A stretch of DNA of 64,000 nt. It comes from Thalassia testudinum (taxonomy: Eukaryota; Streptophyta; Magnoliopsida; Alismatales; Hydrocharitaceae). Positions within the stretch are counted from its first letter, which is position 1, and each line of letters opens with the position of its first letter. The translations under genes were made by a program, and so were the position numbers. Shown here piece by piece: positions 33,743 through 45,300 of the stretch. The notes beneath the pieces were generated by a model. It worked only from the letters and a program-made list of their open reading frames with translations, did no database searches and had not been told where the DNA came from. Location of the stretch: NCBI GenBank assembly GCA_037157565.1, contig JAZHRO010000063.1:159018501-159082500 (forward strand). Reading direction: 5' to 3'.

Positions 33743-35366
33743 TTGCCCAACTCACCACCATCTCCTGGACCAAGACGAAAGACTCCTGGAGCGATTTGCC
33801 TCTAAGGAAAGTCGGCGGCATCGAACTAATGAGAGTAGGCAGGACCTTACGGAACCAATTGGCAAAGGCCTTCCTCATGATGAGGTAGATAGAGTTAGAG
33901 AGTACAATGGGCCTATAATCTACTAGACTCTCCACTCAAGGCCTCTTCGGTAGAAGGAAGAGGATAGATCAATTCAATCGCTCAAAGCTGAAGTTCCCCT
34001 GCTGAAATTCCACAATGACAGCCATGACGTCCGAATGCACCATGTCCCAGAACTCCCTATAGAAGAGCACCTAAAAGCCATCCGATCCTAGGGACCCTTC
34101 GGCTTTAAGGCCTCTCATGGCCTCCTAAACCTCCTCCTCAATAGATCGGATGAGACAGACTCCTTCGTCTTCCTCCATGTGTAGCATAGATGTAGTCGCT
34201 AATCTCTAGGTACCACAAGGAGGTGCAGTCCTAAAGAAGTTGTCCACCACCTCTACACAGACCCCCTTCGGGGTGTCAACCACCCTGTCCTCCACCCTCA
34301 ATGTGGAGATGTGATTGACCTGCCTACTAAAGATCGCCACCGCATGGAAGAAATGGGTGTTTGCATCTCCCTCCTTTAGACAAATCTATCAAGATTTCTC
34401 CAAACAATTAACCTCCCACTTATGATGCTCTTGCTCTACCATGGCATGGCAATGCCTCCTACTCCTCTGGGGAGAGAGGGGAGGCATCCTCCATGGAGTC
34501 GAAGGCGATGACTGTCGAAAGGGTTGTCTGTCGCCTCTACTCCCTCTCTACCCGCACTTTCTAGCGATAATCCCATAAGTAGTTACATAGAAGGTGCAAC
34601 CTGGTGACTAGCATCCACGTCGTCATGTCCTCAACCTGGTAGGAGGCCTAAAGCTGGGCCACGATGTCCCTAAAGCCCTCCTCCATGAGCCATGACTTCT
34701 GTAATATGAAGTATGTAGACTTCATGTGCCCCTCTCCACTACCTCGAAGGATAGGAGTGTGATCCGAAAATGGCCTAGGCATGGCCATTACACTGGCCAT
34801 TTGGTGCCTCTCTATAAGGTGGACATTGCACAAGAAATGGTCCAACCTCGACCTCACCCCACTCCCACTCTACCACGTGTAGGTGGCATCGAATGTAGGG
34901 AGGTCCTCCAACTCAAGATCAACCACCACCTTCTGAACCACCGTAAGCTGATTCCATAGCCTCGGCTGATCCCTCGAAGTGCAAGGCCTGTAGACATAAG
35001 AGAGGTAAAATGTGTTACCATCCTCTACCCTTGTGAAGCGCGTCATAGTGATAAACTCTCCTTATACAAAGCAGTCAAGGTGGAGGTGGGTCACCCTCAA
35101 CCATATCGCCAGGCCGTTCGCCCTTCCCTGTGAGGGTATAGAAAGGACCTCCTCATCTTACCCTCTCCCTAAGGCCCTCCAGCTCCGATTGTCCTGATCC
35201 AGGATGTGCACCTCTTAAATTAAGTGACAGTCAACCTGCCACTTTCTCAAGTACCACCTCAGCGTGGACCTCCTCTCACCCATCCCGAAGGCCCTGGACA
35301 TTCCAGGAAAGAATACACATCACGGGGCTGAATACTCCTCCCAGTCGTATCCCTCAGATGCCTCAC
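33743..35366 (-). pseudogene. LINE (L1/Cin4-type) ORF2: endonuclease and start of RT
   Basis: Minus strand, read from 35330 down. It opens with an Asn-Val-Gln-Gly-Leu motif typical of the start of L1 endonuclease. The endonuclease end follows (Ser-Arg-Leu-Asp-His-Phe-Leu, then Ser-Asp-His-Thr-Pro-Ile, 34740-34850). The RT N-terminus follows (Asp-Tyr-Arg-Pro-Ile, Phe-Arg-Lys-Val-Leu-Pro, Val-Gln-Glu-Met-Val, 33750-33935). Several frameshifts and stops. It ends at LTR C (33743). The next LINE sequence is at 1820 and belongs to the zf-RVT end, so the RT catalytic part (including the FADD box) is missing. On the right it is interrupted by element D. Confidence 0.88.
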
Positions 35367-36167
35367 TGAAAGAAAGCCATTTTCGCGCATTTGAAAGTCG
35401 TCGGAAATCATAGTATAGTCGCACAAAAACGTTTGTCAAAAATTAATTTCTAAAGATAACAAGACTTGAGTCCCAGTCATTCGTCTCTGGGAGGCGTTGC
35501 TTTTACTTTTGAAATCGATCTTACTCTACTTTATTTAGAATCGCATGCCAGTTCGTGATTATTACGTATTTAGGTATGACATGCTTAGTTGCAAGAATAT
35601 TAGGAATCGGAAACAGGCAACTTGAATCACACAAAAAGAATGACAATTATTAAGCTCATGGTGATTTCAAACATATAGAGACAAATATATATATATAAGC
35701 ATTTTTCATTCATTCAGCGGGAGAGTCGTTTGCAACATAAAACGTAGAGGGAAGCTTGTACATAAATGGTTGAAAATTAAATCTAGCTACCAGAAAATGA
35801 TCGCAAACAAGAATCGATGGAGGGATTTCACATGCATCATTGGGGGAGAAATAAGACTACACTACTAAGCAGTAAATAAAAGCAGTAAATATACGAAGAG
35901 CATAATCTAAATCTAGCAGAATGGAAGGGCATTCAGGGGTGGTCCCCGATGGCCTTTGAGTGGTTGAGAGAAGAAGGAGGGGCGGCCAATGGAACTTAGG
36001 CCAGCCCTTGGAGAGATGTTGGGGAGCAGATCCAGCTTCCTGGCGTGGAGATGGTGGCCTCCATGGAGGTGATCAACTCGTGGAAATGGAGTGGAGATGG
36101 AAGTGGCTAGCCTAAGTGGAATGGATGCCAAGGAAGTGAATGGGTGCAAATGGCCACCCAAGGGGTC

Positions 36168-36175
36168 TTTTTATA
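36168..36175 (-). promoter_or_regulatory. Putative TATA box of LTR D
   Basis: Minus-strand TATAAAAA followed by GACC, as in LTR A. Second copy at 43643-43650. Confidence 0.7.
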
Positions 36176-36188
36176 GACCTAAGGGAAG

Positions 36189-36688
36189 CTCTCTAGAGAA
36201 TTATGGAATTCTCTAGAGAGGCCTATGGTGGGAGCTCGTGGGAGAGTGAGAAAGAGAGGGTGGATGGTGGTTTTTAGATCCACCAAATGTGGATCTAAAA
36301 ATTGAATGGCTCTTGGTTGCTATTTTTGGCAACCAAGGCAACCACACATGGTAGAGAGTTCTAGAGAACTCTAGGCTAGATATTTTCGTGTGGATGGTGT
36401 GTGTGGGTGTGTGTGGGTGTGTGTGGGTCGAAACTTAGGTGGCTAGGTTGATTAGGTTGGGTTCTAGTGGGTTTAGGTCAAGGTAGGTCTCAAATTAGGG
36501 TTATAAACCCTAATTCACTAAGGTAAAGTGAAATTAAACTTAATACAAGTTTAATTGGGTGTGAGGAAACTTAATTGAGAGTAAAACAACTCAATTAAGT
36601 CAGGTCTAGGTCAATTGGACTCTCACTGAGTCCAATTGGACAGTGTGTGCTGAGATCAGGGTTCAATTGGACTCAATGAGTCCAATTG
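36189..36688. repeat. Ladder of six inverted repeats upstream of the LTR D promoter
   Basis: 36189-36220 (14-bp arms CTCTCTAGAGAATT, 4-nt loop), 36271-36301 (13-bp arms TTTTTAGATCCAC, 5-nt loop), 36312-36337 (9-bp arms CTTGGTTGC), 36355-36372 (8-bp arms AGAGTTCT), and 36612-36638 and 36664-36688 (both with 11-bp arms CAATTGGACTC). All arms pair perfectly. The other LTR carries the same set about 7.47 kb away. Confidence 0.9.
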
Positions 36689-37566
36689 AATAGGCTGATG
36701 GAATTGACTAAGATCCAAGTCAATTAGGTTTAGTGAGGACCTAATTAGGTCCTTAGGGAGGTCTATAGGTGATGTACTAGGATTAGGGCACCTTAATTTA
36801 GGTTCCTATGGGGTTGGAATTGGATTTAGGGAGCTAGAGATCCAAGATCAAGGCTTAAATCTCAAAACAGGAATTGGAGAGCAGTATCAGACGTCTAATA
36901 ATAGAATCAGACATCTTATACTCAAAAATCAGAAGTCCAGACTTGTTGTCTGGATGCCCAATCAGAGTCAGGAAGGATTTCGGGTTCTGTTTTGGGTATT
37001 CTACAGAAATTGGACGTCTGACAAAGTGTCTGGACGTCCAATAACACTGCAGAAGTGGGTTTGAAGTGTGCGAGAGTTGGCTAAGGGTCCTGGACATCTT
37101 AAAACTTATCTGGACATCCAGAGAAGGGTTGGAACTAGGGTTTTAGGGCTTCCTAGGGTGTTGTGACCTAATCTAAGGGTGGCTAAGGCTTGGGAAAGTC
37201 TCTAGGCTATCTTAGGGCTAGGATGGACCTAAGCTCTTCACATTTTACTGCTTTATTCCTACTTAATAGAATAGCAAACTTTTAACCCCCTTACATTATT
37301 ATTCCTACATCTAAACTAGGCCTTCTGCTCTAGCTCTGCTACAACTCTTGTTATTCCTGATCCAGCTTCAGATCCAGCTCCTGATCAGCTTATTCCCTGC
37401 AATCGACATAATGCACTTAATCAGCAGATTATAACATTATTTCATGCATAGCTAAAGAAGGGCAATAAAGATGCAGATAATGAATATGTATGCATGAATA
37501 GCCCTAACTTATGGTAAGTTCTAGCTTAATCTAGGTTAATTAAGACCTATAATTGCTGCGCAATCA

Positions 37567-39561
37567 TACCCCCATGCCTAAACCTTGCTAGTCCCTAGCA
37601 AATGCAAGACTAAATTATTTACAACAAAGGTCCCTAAGAGACTGATTATTTTATCAAGTGTTTGCATAGAGATTTTTCTCCCTTTTGTTTTCATCCTATG
37701 CTCTAGAAATCCAGACAATCGTGAAGGTGCAGCTATGTTGCTTTTGCAACGGATTTGAGTGAAAAATAATACACCTCTAAAGCCTGTACTTGACCTCTAA
37801 TAAAAATTCTAGCGGGATAGGCGAATTTCTTCCCTCGGGGTATTCAAGATATTCTATGAATTTCACCCCAGCTTTGGGCTTAGGTAGAGAATCTTTAAGG
37901 GAAAGGATTATATATTTGGTGGCTCATTCTCACTTGGTGCTACATAGAGACTAGTACTACAGAATCCAGATTCCTAAATTACTAAGTAACTTAACTTAGA
38001 GAAAGATGAGAAAAACTATGCTCTCTTTGATTCCTTTGTATTCATTCTCTCTTGCTCTTTTTCTTTCTTTTTCTTAGAGCTCACAACCTCACTAGATTCA
38101 CACATAGGATCTGTATTTGGTGGTCCCACTAGGCATTAACACTTTAATTGAGTTCTCATAACCCTAACACTAAGTTGGGATTCCTCAGCCAGTATTCGGG
38201 CGGTCAGAAACACAAGAAAATTGGTTAAGGCCATATTTGATGAAGCTCAATTTTATTTGGTGGTATTGCCTCGATGAAATAAACACTAAATATTCATTCT
38301 TTTCTTCTTTTTTCTTCTTTTTCTATTTTTTTTTCAGTTTTTCTTTCTTTTCATCTTTCTTTTTCTTTTTCTTTTTCTCATTTTTTTTTTCAGCATAACA
38401 CAACTGGCATACATCTATGAACTTTATTAAGGAGGCATTATTGGGGATTGGTGGTACTCAAGAGACATTGGGTGGCTTATTTGGTGGAAGTGCCTACTCA
38501 CGGCACCGGGAGAGATGGATAGGACGGTGTATTTCTGACCTTGACATCAATACCCTCCTTCAGCCGAGGATTCCGTAAAGAATGGTCATAACCATCCACC
38601 TTAGCCATAGTTTTATGAAAACTCGCTCTCCGCGTATTTGCCTTATTCGGTGGCTCTCACAATTTCGCACAAAATGCATACGTAGGAACCAAGAGCGAAA
38701 ATTATGTCTCATCTCAGAGCATCATCACCTAATTATCTAGGATTCCAAATTCCTCGCACTAATCTTAGAGCACCAGTACACTCTACTCTCATCTCACACT
38801 ATTTGGTGGATTTTTGGAGGAAAATCTACCTGACTCCCAAAACATTGTCCAAGGGTTCAGGAAAAGAAGCACTGCTTCTTCTCGACAAACTGAAGACGTT
38901 TATCAGCCTTCACCGTGAATCCATTGCAAATTCTACATGTGTGTGAAAAGTTGTACTGGATTCCAGATTACAAGAATCAACTAAAGGATAAAATTCCTAG
39001 TGCATTCTCTTAATAAAATAATCTTATTCATGAATACAATATTTATATATGCTATAAACATGTAACCTCATATAATTTGTACTTCATGAATTTCCCGTAT
39101 TGGGTTACAATCAGCTTGACCCTAAATTTAGAACAAAAGGTGAGCGGGTGAGTCAGAATTGGTTGTTGCGAACAATTTCTAGCTCCAATGAGAGCACTGG
39201 AGGTGGAGTCGGTTGTTCTTTTATTTAAGGTCCTAAAGTACGTTTTGCATGCAGCTCCGAGGTTTTCCTAAGTGTTGGCATAAATTTTTTTTCAGTTTTC
39301 TGTATCTACCCCCCCATGCCTAAGTTCTTGCATATCCTCATGCATGAATGTAAAAGGAAATAAATGCTGCAGGGAGAGAATGGGTAGAAATCACCTGTAA
39401 TTGCTCCTGAAATTATATTTAGCACCGGCCAACCTGTTAATATGCAATATAAAAGGGAAATATGCTAAAACAAAAATATGCTATGTATATAAATGATGGT
39501 GGAATGTGGGGCGAATGGTATCTATATGTGCTGAGTTTAACGCCTCCAGCTGGGCGAGCAC
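37567..39561 (-). other. 3' UTR of element D
   Basis: About 2 kb without a protein. Terminal polypurine tract at 37567-37580 (GGCATGGGGGTA on the minus strand). Pyrimidine-rich plus strand at 38281-38395. At least six copies of (T)ATTTGGTGG (plus strand) between 37916 and 38810. Internal polypurine tract at 39308-39350 and the post-stop stem at 39541-39556. Collinear with the 3' UTR of E (62780-64000). Confidence 0.85.
39541..39556 (-). other. Post-stop hairpin of element D
   Basis: Minus-strand CGCC/GGCG stem around CAGCTGGA, 5 nt after the final TGA (39562-39564) of D's unknown ORF. This is the same relative position as the stem after integrase in A, B and E. Confidence 0.6.
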
Positions 39562-41190
39562 TCAATCAGACGTGTCATTTCTAGCATAGGAGTCGGCTAA
39601 GGTTAAGAGAAAGATATGCTCGTATGCTCCCAGAATCAGTGGTCCGGAGATACGAACCAGCTGATTGTGCACCCCTACTCCAAAAATTCTAGCTATAAGA
39701 AAGTGTGGAGTGGTGGTGGAAAATAGAGGATAATCAGAGGGGGGATCATGATGTTGATTTAGCTGATTTATCATGTCCCACAATTCAGCAGGAAGTTGCT
39801 GAGGAAGTAGATCAACATGTATCTCAGAACCAGAATCTGAGTCATAGGGATCCTCATAATGATAATTGACATCAAAGATCATTCCCTCTCCAGGCTCTGG
39901 GTCATACAGGGGTATTCATGAAAGTAGAAAATCTGTGGGGAGGTCACTGAAATCCTCATTAGAAATTACTTCGTCCTCATCAGTACCCATCTCTGATTCA
40001 TCAGAGGCTGTCTCCTCAGGCTCAAAGTCGAGCCATCTACTAGGATGATAGGTGCGTCCCCAGCTCCTTCTGCTCAAAGCTTCACCCTCATATGCATTGG
40101 GTTCCTCAATAATTCCTGCCTCAGGTAGCATATTTATTTCTTTGGTGAAAGCATCCATAGCTACTTCTGGTTTTCGAATGTTAGGATCAGGGATAGAAAG
40201 TGTCATCTCAGAATCTCTAATATCCGAATCAGGGATGTAGGTGAAAGAAGAAGATTGCAGATCAGAAGATGTTGGCTCTAGCACAGGTTCACCTACAATG
40301 GGAAGTGGTCTAGATTGATCAGTAGTGTCGCATGTAATGTCTGCCTTAGGATCCATATCCTCAATTGGATCTACTTCCCTTGTCTCAATTGGTTCATCTA
40401 ACCCGATAGGTGTCTCCCAGGATTCAGGATAATCTGATTGCGGCTCAGTCTTGGAGATATCAGTCCTTTCCTCCTCAATTTCAGATGAACCCATTCGGTA
40501 TACTTCCTGCTCTTGTCTCATATCCATGCTAGATTCTTTTTCCCCTGAGTGATCTTCGAGCATCTGCTCCCGAGAATCTTCTATGTGTTCTTCCGGCGTA
40601 GTTGTTTCAGATTCTTCTAGGTCTTCAATGCTATTTTCCACTTGATATCTCAAAAGCAATAGTTCTTGAGTTTCCCGATTTTGTCCCATTCACCTTGTTA
40701 TCTCTGCTGTTTCCTGAAGGAGCTCCATCACAGCTTGTTGATGCGGAATCCGGCTTTGTCTTTGGTTTAGCTCAATGATAGCCTGGATTTTGCGTAGATA
40801 GGATGCGGCCTTTTCCTTAGCACTCGTTATAGCTCTCTGTATTCTATAATGTGGCCGCATGTGCATCGGTAGCTCTTCAGGGGTTCCAAGGGGTGAATCA
40901 GGTCTACCCATGTTCCATGGGTGAGAAGCAGGAGTATGAAATTCATATCCTGGGTTATAAGATGTGATCCTTTGAGGGACCGACTGGTATGGGTCATAAT
41001 ATCCAGGGTTAGGATATGGGTTAACCATTTCGGTAACCCGAGGAGAAGGATCAGGCGAAGCGAAAAGTCATCTTCGCCACCTTGGGTTCTGATCCCAAGG
41101 TTGAGCTAATTCAGCGACCAGAGCTCTCAGATAAGCTCGTGGGTCCAGCTCTTCTGGATCCTGATTAGGTCCAGATCCAATGTTAGCCAT
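39562..41190 (-). pseudogene. Element D unknown ORF, 542 codons with three in-frame TGA codons
   Basis: I do not recognise this protein. From the ATG at 41190 to the TGA at 39562-39564 everything is in one frame, interrupted only by TGA at 41068-41070, 40690-40692 and 39916-39918. All three could come from CGA (Arg). The N-terminal 110 residues are rich in Pro, Tyr and Asn. Next is a helical, probably coiled-coil segment rich in Gln, Glu, Leu and Arg (about residues 110-195). Then a long, highly acidic, Ser/Thr/Pro-rich, probably disordered region (about 195-430), and a more hydrophobic C-terminus. No zinc knuckle, protease, RT or integrase motif and no clear signal peptide. The conserved frame outside the TGAs says it was under coding selection. 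A Gag-like or accessory role is a guess. Confidence 0.75.
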
Positions 41191-42817
41191 CGCGGCTCAG
41201 CAGATAGAAGTGACTCACCTCCTTGGGAGCAGCTCCTAAGGTCCAACCAAGTAAGGTCGAAGTGACCTCCTTCCGTGCATACATCGCCCAACCCCTGGGT
41301 TGGTGTAGCCACGCAGGATAAGGCTGAGGCCCTGTCAATCAAATGGTCCTTATAGATCAGGTGACCGGATTTTTCGTTATGGATTTAAATTCCTGAAGAT
41401 AAGTTCGTCGTACAACCGACTGAAAGTGAATCCCACCTCTCAAGCTAACCCAGCCAGTCTGGTTACGAGGGGACTAAGGGGAAGGTTCTTCCTTTGGCTT
41501 ACGCCTCCGGTTCCATTGACCCCCGAGCCACGGTCGTTTGACACTACCCCGCAGACTTAGTCACCAGGTTTGACAAGAGAGATTAAACTCACCCAGTAGT
41601 ACGACAATGAACTCGAGTTGGTTTCGTATTTTAAAGTTAATTTTAACCCATTTTCTTCAGTGGGGTTTGTGGTGAGTGGCCCACAAGGCGACCAAGTTCA
41701 CCGGTTAACTAGACTTGATTAAGTCTAAGTTAGCCCAATGTGTGGCCTCTAGTTGTAACCCTAAGGGTTTGACCAAGGTTGCATGCACTTCTAGGGTTTT
41801 TCTCTGTTACAGCAGACCACAAAATTAATGTTGATTTTCTACTAATAATTAGAATCAAATTAATTTGAAATTTTGCGAGTAGATTTCTTTTTCAATCAAT
41901 TTTTCAGAGAATATTTTTTTGAAATTTTTACTGTTTCAACCAAATTTTTAGGGAATTTTGAATATCAGGGGGTCAGATTTGGAATTTTGACCCCTGGTCG
42001 ATTTTTCTCTTTGAAACAATAACAAATGATCTTCAAAAATTTGGGAAAAATATGGAAAATAAATTCAATGAGATCAGCTTTCAAACCCCACCACTTTTAG
42101 TAAAAACAGATTTGCGAATTGCTCGGAATTGCTTTTGAAATTTGAAAAATTTTGAATCTAGATCAATCTGACCCCTGTGCACTTCGCAAATTTTAAAAAT
42201 TTTATACTTGAATTTTTTTCAAAATAATGGTGGTGTTTGAAAGATGGTTTGAAAATAAAGGTTTAGCCCGAATTTTAGAATTTTTTACTTAGTATTTTTT
42301 TCGGCAATCGAATTTTTAAGTCAAGCTTGAAATCTGGCGGAAAATTAGGAGATGGTGGAAAAGCCTTTTAAAGAGGTTTGAATTCAAATCTAGGCTTTCC
42401 ACCAAAAAAAGATGTTTTTTTTTTCAAAACTTTTGCACGTTTTTTTTTCAAAAAATATTTTTCGAAAGATTCATAGAAAATATATTTTTTTTTTTCAAAC
42501 TAACCTAAGCTCGAAAAGAAATCTAATCTAGATTTTTTTTTTCAAAATTTTCCTTTTTGATTTTTTTTTCTTTCTCATGAAAATGAGAAAAATCCTTTTT
42601 TTTTTCAAAAGAGATTGCAGAAAGTAGATCTAATCGTAGGGTTCAGAAAATAAACCTAATCTAAGATAGATGATGTGCACCTGATTTTTCTTTGCCGCGC
42701 TCGATGTGTGCGCAGATCCTGTTTTCTTTCTATGTTGTCCTGCACATCAAAAACAAAGTAGAGGCAGATTTGTCAGTGATAGATTAAAAGATCGAAATCA
42801 AGAAAAATGACGTTGCC
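41191..42817 (-). other. 5' leader of element D
   Basis: About 1.6 kb without a gene. A block shared with the leader of A lies at 41532-41568. The part at 41820-42640 is very AT-rich, with many runs of 6-10 T on the plus strand. Confidence 0.8.
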
Positions 42818-42835
42818 TCCCCGGCAACGGCACCA
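42818..42835 (-). promoter_or_regulatory. Primer-binding site of element D (tRNA-Asp)
   Basis: Minus-strand TGGTGCCGTTGCCGGGGA, one mismatch to the tRNA-Asp complement, two bases from the 5' LTR. Confidence 0.9.
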
Positions 42836-42837
42836 TT

Positions 42838-45041
42838 TGGCAAAAAGCCATTTTCACGCATTTGAAAGTCGTCGGAAATCATAGTATAGTCGCGCAAAAA
42901 CGTTTGTCAAAAATTAATTTCTAAAGATAACAAGACTTGAGTCCCAGTCATTCGTCTCTGGGAGGCGTTGCTTTTACTTTTGAAATCGATCTTACTCTAC
43001 TTTGTTTAGAATCGCATGCCAGTTCGTGATTATTACGTATTTAGGTATGACATGCTTAGTTGCAAGAATATTAGGAATCGGAAACAGGCAACTTGAATCA
43101 CACAAAAAGAATGACAATTATTAAGCTCATGGTGATTTCAAACATATAGAGACAAATATATATATATATATAAGCATTTTTCATTCATTCAGCGGGAGAG
43201 TCGTTTGCAACATAAAACGTAGAGGGAAGCTTGTACATAAATGGTTGAAAATTAAATCTAGCTACCAGAAAATGATCGCATACAAGAATCGATGGAGGGA
43301 TTTCACATGCATCATTGGGGGAGAAATAAGACTACACTACTAAGCAGTAAATAAAAGCAGTAAATATACGAAGAGCATAATCTAAATCTAGCAGAATGGA
43401 AGGGCATTCAGGGGTGGTCCCCGATGGCCTTTGAGTGGTTGAGAGAAGAAGGAGGGGCGGCCAATGGAACTTAGGCCAGCCCTTGGAGAGATGTTGGGGA
43501 GCAGATCCAGCTTCCTGGCGTGGAGATGGTGGCCTCCATGGAGGTGATCAACTCGTGGAAATGGAGTGGAGATGGAAGTTGCTAGCCTAAGTGGAATGGA
43601 TGCCAAGGAAGTGAATGGGTGCAAATGGCCACCCAAGGGGTCTTTTTATAGACCTAAGGGAAGCTCTCTAGAGAATTATGGAATTCTCTAGAGAGGCCTA
43701 TGGTGGGAGCTCGTGGGAGAGTGAGAGAGAGAGGGTGGATGGTGGTTTTTAGATCCACCAAATGTGGATCTAAAAATTGAATGGCTCTTGGTTGCTATTT
43801 TTGGCAACCAAGGCAACCACACATGGTAGAGAGTTCTAGAGAACTCTAGGCTAGATATTTTCGTGTGGATGGTGTGTGTGGGTGTGTGTGGGTGTGTGTG
43901 GGTCGAAACTTAGGTGGCTAGGTTGATTAGGTTGGGTTCTAGTGGGTTTAGGTCAAGGTAGGTCTCAAATTAGGGTTATAAACCCTAATTCACTAAGGTA
44001 AAGTGAAATTAAACTTAATACAAGTTTAATTGGGTGTGAGGAAACTTAATTGAGAGTAAAACAACTCAATTAAGTCAGGTCTAGGTCAATTGGACTCTCA
44101 CTGAGTCCAATTGGACAGTGTGTGCTGAGATCAGGGTTCAATTGGACTCAATGAGTCCAATTGAATAGGCTGATGGAATTGACTAAGATCCAAGTCAATT
44201 AGGTTTAGTGAGGACCTAATTAGGTCCTTAGGGAGGTCTATAGGTGATGTACTAGGATTAGGGCACCTTAATTTAGGTTCCTATGGGGTTGGAATTGGGT
44301 TTAGGGAGCTAGAGATCCAAGATCAAGGCTTAAATCTCAAAACAGGAATTGGAGAGCAGTATCAGACGTCTAATAATAGAATCAGACATCTTATACTCAA
44401 AAATCAGAAGTCCAGACTTGTTTTCTGGACGCCCAATCAGAGTCAGGAAGGATTTCGGGTTCTGTTTTGGGTATTCTACAGAAATTGGACGTCTGACAAA
44501 GTGTCTGGACGTCCAATAACACTGCAGAAGTGGGTTTGAAGTGTGCGAGAGTTGGCTAAGGGTCCTGGACATCTTAAAACTTATCTGGACATCCAGAGAA
44601 GGGTTGGAACTAGGGTTTTAGGGCTTCCTAGGGTGTTGTGACCTAATCTAAGGGTGGCTAAGGCTTTGGGAAGTCTCTAGGCCATCCTAGGGCAAGGATG
44701 GACCTAAGCTCTTCACATTTTACTGCTTTATTCCTACTTAATAGAATAGCAAACTTTTAACCCCCTTACATTATTATTCCTACATCTAAACTAGGCCTTC
44801 TGCTCCAGCTCTGCTACAACTCCTGTTATTCCTGATCCAGCTTCAGATCCAGCTCCTGATCAGCTTATTCCCTGCAATCGACATAATGCACTTAATCAGC
44901 AGATTATAACATTATTTCATGCATAGCTAAAGAAGGGAAGTAAAGATGCAGATAATGCATATGTATGCATGAATAGCCCTAACTTATGCTAAGTTCTAGC
45001 TTAATCTAGGTTAATTAAGACCTATGATTGCTGCGCAATCA
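42838..45041 (-). repeat. 5' LTR of element D
   Basis: 2,204-bp copy of 35367-37566. The TA microsatellite near 43157 is two units longer. Terminal hairpin at 45025-45041, TATA box at 43643-43650. Followed by TSD CTCAC. Confidence 0.93.
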
Positions 45042-45046
45042 CTCAC

Positions 45047-45300
45047 CCTCCTATGACTGGACCCTCGTCGCATTAAGCACTAGGGCCAAGCATTCTTCAT
45101 CCACCATCTAGACCCTACACCCCAGGCATTTCATCCTGTGGCTGGAGGCGCGCCGACTGCATAAGAAATACTTGTAGGAGGGAGTGCATTGTGGCTCCCC
45201 TCTATCTGACCCATGGCCATGGCATTGACTACGGTAGGACTTGCGTGATCTCCCCATCTTCCTTCTTCCCAACCCTGTAACAACAATGTTGTAATTAATG
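45047..45300 (-). pseudogene. LINE remnant upstream of ORF2
   Basis: Continues the LINE of 33743-35366 across element D, as the TSD proves continuity at this point. On the minus strand it would lie just before the ORF2 endonuclease, at the ORF1/ORF2 junction. The reading frames are broken and I cannot identify a domain with confidence. The right limit is approximate. Confidence 0.5.

Larger units (their letters stand above)
35367..37566 (-). repeat. 3' LTR of element D
   Basis: Terminal hairpin at 37550-37566 (TGATTGC and GCAATCA around a 3-nt loop). A cluster of AGACGTC-like motifs lies at 36883-37125, a row of inverted repeats at 36189-36688 and a TATA box at 36168-36175. There is a small GGGTGTGTGT microsatellite near 36404-36427. 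The short frames at 35913-36161 and 36855-37097 are not genes. Confidence 0.93.
35367..45041 (-). mobile_element. Element D: non-autonomous LTR retrotransposon with a single unknown ORF
   Basis: A 9,675-bp minus-strand element with exact TSD CTCAC (35362-35366 and 45042-45046). LTRs 35367-37566 (2,200 bp) and 42838-45041 (2,204 bp) differ at about 1% or less by eye. The tRNA-Asp PBS (42818-42835) and polypurine tract (37567-37580) are in the right places. The 5.27-kb internal region has no gag, protease, RT, RNase H or integrase. It has one 542-codon frame (41190-39562). Its LTR and 3' UTR match element E, so it probably borrows the enzymes of E-family elements. Confidence 0.93.
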
